Below the pieces are notes generated by a model. That model ran no database searches and was not told where the DNA came from. It worked only from the letters and a program-made list of their open reading frames with translations. This document shows, in pieces, positions 58,300 to 64,000 of a stretch of DNA of 64,000 nt. Position numbers and translations under genes: made by a program. The stretch spans positions 693,919 through 757,918 of the forward strand of contig NC_037274.1 in assembly GCF_000002425.4 (NCBI RefSeq), written 5' to 3'. Every line of letters starts with the position of its first letter. Positions within the stretch are counted from its first letter, which is position 1. The stretch is from Physcomitrium patens. Its lineage: Eukaryota > Streptophyta > Bryopsida > Funariales > Funariaceae.

Positions 58300-59960
58300 T
58301 ATTGAAATTGAACGGAGCATTACATTACTGATAAGTATGTCCTGACTGCTTGCAATTCACACATATTGGTGCATAATCGTCATTGGCTTTGGAATTGAGA
58401 CATTCACTGGCATAATGACTAATATGTCTACAACAAAAACAACAAAGTGGTCTTCTTGCACCTCTATCTGGCATATTGGGTGTCTCCATTGGTATATACC
58501 TACTAAGCTTGTTCCATGTAGGGTTAGAAAATGATCTTGGTTGTCCTGTTGGTACGGAAGATACTTGATTCAATGATGCCGGTGGAGCATATTGCTGATA
58601 TCTGTGCTGCTCCTTCCCGTAGTTCTGAGGGTTTGATGCAGACCCTTGATTAAAATTGGAACTTTGAAAAGTATTAAATGTTCAATTTTGTTGATTAGAT
58701 CGATTTCTATTCCATCCATACATATTTTCCGTTTGAACTTGATTGACTTTCCACTGAGTCAGTGGAATCATGGTCTGATTACTAAATTATTGTTGCCTTT
58801 GTAAATGCCAGCAGTTTTGAGTAGGAACTTTCCTTCACAAAATGTACATTGAACACTCGTTTGTCTCGGTGATAGACATTCCGTATCAAAATGACCTTGT
58901 TCCTTACGATTATTACACCATACATAAGATCTCGTATTAAAAGGCTTATGTCGTTTCTCCTTATCTTTAGCCAAATTCACGGCCAATTCTTCTATTTTCT
59001 TAATTAGACTTAATAACAAGGCTTCATTTGCATCTTTAACAGTCACATTTGTGAACAACTCCAGTTGTTGATAGGTTGGCAATGTAAAATAAGGTGTCAT
59101 CATTATTGGCACTATTGCTTGGAGTGGTGTAGCATTAATTGGTTGTTGCAACATAACATTCTTCACATTGGAGGTAGCCATTTATGGATAATTATCCATC
59201 GACACATTTCCTGGTTGTATTTGTTGGCTTCTTGAACTTGGAATCATCGTGTCCCCCACTATTAACAATTGGTCATAATGACATTCTTCCGATACCTTTG
59301 TTCGTGCTAATGATGCCTCTATCGTAGCTAGTCGAGCCTCTTTTATAAACATTTTTAATTATGGTGGATGCAAACCGTTAATTAATATCAACAATATAAA
59401 CACATCTGGCATTTGATTATTTGACCATTTATAAAATATATTCGTGATCCGACCATAATAGGATTCTACGGATTCCCCCTTTAAACATCCTGCTATTCAT
59501 AAAACTTTCTCGAAGCTGATCTTCAAATCCAATTGGTCTAAAATGGATTAGGAAGACATTCCTCAAGGCCTCCCAATTGAAAAATCTATCTATTGGTTGC
59601 CGAATATACCATTCAAAAGTTGTATCGTTTAAAGTTGCTAGCAACCATTTCAACCAAATGTCTTAAGTTCTACCATTATTAGCTACGTAGGTTGTCAAGA
59701 ATTGAAATATATGGTGATAGAGATCAGAGCTTGACCAACTACTAAAAATAGGTAATAGTGCCACACTTGTAGTTCAGTCTCCTATTGCTCCTATTTGTAC
59801 TGCAATTCGTACTTCTGGCATTCCTGCGGCCATTGGTGTTATCACTGGTCTCCTTACTATTTGAATCTGAATTTTTCTTCCTTTGATTTTTCTTGGACCT
59901 GAAATTCCTTTTTGTCGTTCCTATAGGCTATTTCTCATGCGTAATCACTCCTATCTTTCT
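58300..59960 (-). pseudogene. Gypsy gag with four CCHC zinc knuckles
   Basis: The capsid core is in 59429-59653 (KWLLATLNDTTFEWYIRQP, FFNWEALRNVFLIHFRP, FEDQLRESFMN). Two knuckles lie near 58935-58825: CNNRKEQGHFDTEC (second Cys changed to Arg) and CTFCEGK.. (shifted after Lys). Two more lie near 58440-58310: CFCCRHISHYASEC, intact CX2CX4HX4C, and CVNCKQSGHTYQ followed by a stop and Cys. The spacer between pairs is Gln/Pro/Asn-rich. Confidence 0.8.
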
Positions 59961-60159
59961 TTTGCTTGTCGATTATATCTTTGATAATCCTCCCTCTTGT
60001 GATTATCACTCATAATCTTTCATTCTTCTTTACAAAATCAATACTACCTTGAATTATAACTCACATATTTGTAATCCTAAAACTGGTTTTTTTCACGTTC
60101 TCATTCAACATATAATTCCATCTCTCATACAATCGATTTCTAACATTTCATATTGTTAT

Positions 60160-60184
60160 CATTTCCCCGGCAGCAGTGCCAAAA
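60160..60184 (-). other. tRNA-Asp-type primer binding site
   Basis: Directly inside the 5' LTR the - strand reads TTTTGGCACTGCTGCCGGGG followed by AAATG. It corresponds to the TGGCGCCGTTGCCGGGGA site, complementary to the 3' end of tRNA-Asp, used by Athila/Tat-type plant gypsy elements, with two CpG-type changes and one other. Confidence 0.8.
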
Positions 60185-60815
60185 TGTTGTTCTCGTTGTA
60201 TTCCAGCTTCAATAGACCAAAACAATTGAACTAATAGAGGTGGATTTGAACACGGGGAAAGATTGATTATATGAATTGGGTCTGTTAGTGTCACAATTGA
60301 CTGTATTCTGGCTATTTGAAATCAAATATCAAACTACAAAACATTGAGGCTTATTACTTCCATCTTAATTCAACCCATAATCTATTCTACAATTATCAAT
60401 TCAACAATACTTCTCTCAATCACCATTCTTCATGAGCAAATAATAAAGAAAACAAAGAGGTAGCACCAAGCTTACCTCAGCTTACAACTCTCAGCATGGC
60501 CCTCGGTTTACGACTCTCAGTCTGACTCTTGACTTACGACTCTCAGTCTGGCTCTCGGCTTACGACTCTTACTCTGGCTCTCGGCTTACGACTCTTACTC
60601 TGGCTCTCGGCTTACGACTCTCAACCTATTTATCCTACCAAAAAGATGATCCATCGGCAAGTGGATTCCAAAGGTTATGATCTTTTGAATTCTTAACCAT
60701 TTATTCTACTAACAACCTACTGTTACTAACTAAACTGCCTAACCATCAGTCTAATTCTTAAGGTTGTTAATAACCAACCAGTAACTTACCACAAAGTTTA
60801 TTTACCTATTCTACA
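60185..60815 (-). repeat. 5' LTR of the integrase-less gypsy
   Basis: 631 bp, the same ends as 54251-54907, with a 26-bp tandem block at about 60479-60626 (about 5.7 units). Right flank ATTTG at 60816-60820. Confidence 0.93.
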
Positions 60816-60820
60816 ATTTG

Positions 60821-61590
60821 CAATGATCTTAACTATCAAAACAATTATTATTTCTAGTTACACCATATTAGTTTGTAGTTTGAATTTCATTTTTAAAATC
60901 TTAACTTAGTTAGATTGAAAATAAAACAAAGACAATCTTGTTTATTTCAAAACAATAAAATTTAAAAAAGTAATGAAAAATTCAATAAAATTTTATCAAT
61001 TAAAATATATCTAAAATAATTAAATATAACTTTTATGCATCAAAAAATTCTTATTCTTATTACAAATTTAGATTTTTTGTTATTATTATTATTATTATTA
61101 TTATTTATTATTTTGACCTGATTGATATAAGTTTAGAAATTATTAAATAAAATATTAAAAAAATTAAAATTAGATTATATAATATATTGCAGCTTTTTAT
61201 ATTCAATCATGAACTTATTGATGTAACTTAAAATATTTCTATTTTGTATTCTTTTTTTGATATTCTATTTCCTTCTAGAATATGAAATGGTATTTTATAC
61301 TTTTTTCTAAAAAATATTACAACATAAGAATGTACAATTGTGATGTACTGAAGTGCTTCCTAAAAGAACAATATTACATTATTGTTTATTTTAAGGCTAA
61401 CAGTACATTGATGACATAATAAAAACAAATACAAAAAATATGACATATATTATTATTAGTGTAGGAATTTGAAATGATATTGTAGACTAACTTTGATTTT
61501 TGATTTTTGATTTTTTAAAAAAATATTTAATAAGATAAATTTTAAGAATTTTTTTTGACATAAATTTTATTCATAGAAAAATTAAAAAAT
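60821..61590. other. AT-rich DNA, possible continuation of the split copia
   Basis: It is the DNA interrupted by the ATTTG insertion and may include the 5' end of the copia whose gag ends near 54000, but no LTR was recognised. A (TTA)n repeat lies at 61080-61110. No gene was seen. Confidence 0.4.
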
Positions 61591-61594
61591 TATT

Positions 61595-61790
61595 TTAGTT
61601 GTCTACTATATTTTATCTTTGCAATAATAGAATATTGATAAACATAATATAATTTAATATTACAAAGATAAAATATAGTAGAATTCATAAAAAAAATTAT
61701 AAAAAATATTATTGTAATATTTTTTATGAATTCCAAAAAATAATAGAAGAATATTGATAAATATAATATAATTTAAATTTAATTTTTAAA
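61595..61790. repeat. Cluster of perfect hairpins and direct repeats
   Basis: CTACTATATTTTATCTTTG (61603-61621) is perfectly inverted at 61663-61681. GAATTCATAAAAAA (61681-61694) is inverted as TTTTTTATGAATTC (61720-61733). The loop of the first hairpin (AATAGAATATTGATAAACATAATATAATTTAA) recurs directly near 61741-61775. Confidence 0.85.
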
Positions 61791-61799
61791 TTTATTTTC

Positions 61800-62523
61800 T
61801 TTTACTCTTACAAAAGATAAATTTGCTACATTGAATTATGTTTAAGTATATCCAAGTTGGTACTTTGAGAAAAAAATAGACATAATTAATTTTTTTTTCG
61901 ATTAAAATCTCTTACAAAGAAAGACCAAGTCAAGTAACATGTTATTTCAAAAGTAAAAAACTTATGATGTATTTTTGAAACATATTTATTATATTTTGGT
62001 TTATATTATTTTAATTTCTATATCACGTGATATTGCAGTAGGTCCCAAATCCCATCAAATGTATGTAGTTTAGTTTGAGTAGTGGTTTTTCATCCATTGA
62101 TAATTTTTTTGTTAATTGACTTATTTATTTCAATTAGGATTTGAATATTTAAGTAGAAAAAAAATCTTTAAATTGACATTCTTGTCAAGTCAAGTCTTAT
62201 GAGTGATTTTGAAAATGAAAGAATTTGTTGTAAGAATTTGCTTGGTTATGGTGTTTTAGCCATTTTAGTAAAGCTTTAGGATTTTTCTTATTTTTACACT
62301 TGTACACTTGGATTTTCTTTTTGTGGTGTGAGAGTTAGCTTGACTTAGTTTGGTATAGATTTCTAATCTTTTAGTTAATAAAAATCTCTCTTTTTTCTTT
62401 AATTTGTCATATAAAAAATTAAAATGAAGCAATTAAAAAAACAAAAAAAAAAACAAAAAAACAAAAACAAAAAAAATCTAGTTTTTGGTTTTTTTTTGCA
62501 TTTAGGTTTTGAACACTTTTATA
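61800..62523 (+). repeat. Possible LTR ending at a primer binding site
   Basis: The DNA before the PBS-like site at 62524 has LTR-like features (an AATAAAAA signal near 62385 and a following T/A-rich stretch), but no second copy lies in the window and the left edge was not found. Confidence 0.35.
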
Positions 62524-62541
62524 TTGGATATCAGAACTAGG
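62524..62541 (+). other. Initiator-Met-type primer binding site
   Basis: TTGGATATCAGAACTAGG matches the common plant copia leader TTGGTATCAGAGCTAGG with one inserted A and one G-to-A change. Confidence 0.55.
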
Positions 62542-64000
62542 TAGATTATATTATTAGACTATGGCAATATTGATATAATAGTATTGGACATTGGATAAAA
62601 TATTATTATAGGTACTGTGCAATACGTAGTACTGGAGGACTATTTGGATATTAGGATGCTATCATAGAACTAAAGTTGCGGTGTATTAGAGTGTTATATA
62701 GGATTGCTAGTCTATTGGATGAGAGTATGAGATATGGTGGGATTGCAATATTAGAGTATTGAAATAGAGCAATAATGTGGATAGTATAATCATGATATTT
62801 GATTGTGCAAGGTAGAATATTGCAAGGTAGTAACAAAGTTGTAAGGCAACATTGGAGTTGCAAGGGCATAGTTTTGATTTTTTCTTTTTAAGGGGCTTGT
62901 TGTGAGACTTGTTTTTCTTACAACAAGGTATTAAATTTTTGGTTTTTGGCATTGAGAGCAACATCAAGGTTTCTTAGTAATATACTTTATATAAGGTAGT
63001 GCAACATAAGGATTTGATACAAATTATGAAAAAACAACAAGGATTTGTTATAGTAGATGGTGGCATATAATGTTTACTTACAACTCAAAGTATTAATCAA
63101 TGATAATAGAACCATGATGACGGGGTACTATGGTTAAAGTTTCTTTGTTGCTATAAGACTGTAATAATAAGGCACCATGATCAAAGGCTCTTCACAATCA
63201 TAGGACACTATGGTCAAAGACTCTTCATGATCATAGGACCATGATGATTGTGTACTACAATCAAAGATTCTTCACAGGCATAGGACTATGGTGACATGGC
63301 ACCACAGTCAAAGGCTCTTTGCAATCATAAAACCATAATGACAATAGCAGATAGTTATAGATCCAATACGCAATTTTAGAACATTAAAAAAAAAAAAAAA
63401 CACGCATTGTCTAAAACTCTTAAGTGTCAAGTTTAAAAGTTCACTCCAAGTACATATGTAGTTCAAATTTGATTATTTTTAAGTCAATTTTAAGTAGAAG
63501 AGGTCCAAAGAATGTATTTGTATATTCAATTTTTAGAATAAAGATCATTTGGAGCATTGAAGTGGCATTTATTAAATACCAATTATTTTTTAAGTAAATT
63601 TTTGATTTTTTTGTATTTCTCTATATTTTATTTTATTACAATTATATTTTATTATTATAGGTTTTATAATTTATAACCATCAACCATAAATAGATACTAA
63701 TTGCTCTAGTTCACTTTTGATTTTTTCTTATGTGTTGTTAGAAATGAGATTCTAATATGGATTTTATTTTTTATACCTTCTTTTATTTTTAGATATTATT
63801 CTTAGAGGTTTTTCATAATTATTCTATTTTATATTTGTACTAATTTATCTTAATAGACATATTATAGAGATGAAGTTGGATTGATGGTCAACAAGATCTT
63901 TTTATTTGTGAATATGTTGGATCTGTAGTGATCTAAAGGTGATTGCTAGTAAATTATAAAGCTTAATTTTTTTGTAGTCACATGTTGTCCTTTTAGCTTT
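62542..64000 (+). other. Non-coding interior of a possible LTR element
   Basis: Downstream of the PBS-like site no gag or pol motif is seen. 62530-62860 is rich in words such as ATTGGATATTAG and TATTGGACATTGG. The frames at 62651-62967 on the - strand are low-complexity and unrecognised. This fits a large non-autonomous (LARD-like) element, but the 3' end is outside the window. Confidence 0.3.
63107..63350. repeat. Degenerate minisatellite, about 50-60 bp period
   Basis: Four to five imperfect units of the form CATAGGACCATGATGAC, then GGCACCATGGTCAAAGGCTC, then TTCACAAT recur, with bases drifting between units. Confidence 0.75.

Larger units (their letters stand above)
54251..60815 (-). mobile_element. 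Ty3/gypsy LTR retrotransposon lacking integrase
   Basis: 6565 bp with LTRs at 54251-54907 and 60185-60815 (TGTTGTT...TTCTACA on the + strand), perfect ATTTG target duplications, a tRNA-Asp-type PBS and - strand gag, protease, RT and RNase H. Frames are better preserved than in the neighbouring elements, though stops and shifts occur. After RNase H (to about 55440) only about 530 bp remain before the 3' LTR. They contain a coiled-coil frame and no integrase, so the copy is non-autonomous. Confidence 0.9.

Noticed and set aside
62651-62967. - strand Leu/Ile/Cys-rich frames as membrane proteins
   Set aside because: Low-complexity translation of a repeat-rich AT stretch; no start context or family.

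Overview
The window looks like nuclear DNA of a land plant, most likely a bryophyte and probably a moss. The reasons are two GT-AG spliced plant genes with short introns (about 125-500 bp), a TIR-NB-ARC-LRR immune receptor that appears to carry C-terminal TPRs, a nuclear gene for an organellar GrpE, and a very AT-rich intergenic space filled with decayed Ty1/copia and Ty3/gypsy LTR retrotransposons. The lineage is an inference from architecture; no marker sequence fixes the species. There is one assembly gap (100 N at 5441-5540).

Layout. 1-5440: a decayed chromovirus on the + strand (protease, RT, RNase H, integrase, chromodomain), followed by a second integrase fragment cut by the gap. 5882-9297: a copia element on the - strand with both LTRs, near-perfect target duplications, PBS and PPT, but with the integrase core and most of RT/RNase H deleted. 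9300-17000: AT-rich DNA with unrecognised remnants. 17100-18670: a GC-richer island without a recognisable gene. 18680-22480: AT-rich DNA ending in a - strand gypsy remnant (LTR and integrase).

22833-28182 (- strand) is the best gene in the window: exon 1 TIR, exon 2 NB-ARC, exon 3 start of the LRR region, exon 4 twelve LRRs and a helical region, exon 5 TPRs. Splice phases agree across all proposed junctions. 28200-34250 holds its upstream region, AT-rich DNA and a 27-bp minisatellite (20 apparently identical units) with strong G-run asymmetry. 34627-36560 (+ strand) is a five-exon GrpE co-chaperone gene with all introns in phase 0 (predicted 285 aa). 36560-41000 is GC-richer but holds no protein I recognise.

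42330-60820 is a nest of retrotransposons. A - strand copia (42.3-54.0 kb) is split inside pol by a - strand gypsy (44054-51692). That gypsy's 3' LTR is itself split by a roughly 2-kb LTR-like insertion (44168-46159). Next to it lies a complete-ended gypsy (54251-60815) with a perfect ATTTG target duplication, a tRNA-Asp-type PBS, a gag with four zinc knuckles, protease, RT and RNase H. In the place where integrase should lie it has only a short coiled-coil reading frame. 60.8-64 kb is AT-rich, with a hairpin cluster and the probable start of another LTR element that has no visible coding capacity.

The two protein genes have no evident functional link. The receptor belongs to intracellular immune sensing, and the GrpE to mitochondrial (or plastid) Hsp70 cycling. 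Most stop codons in the elements are of the kind expected from C-to-T decay of methylated DNA (CAG/CAA/TGG to stop).
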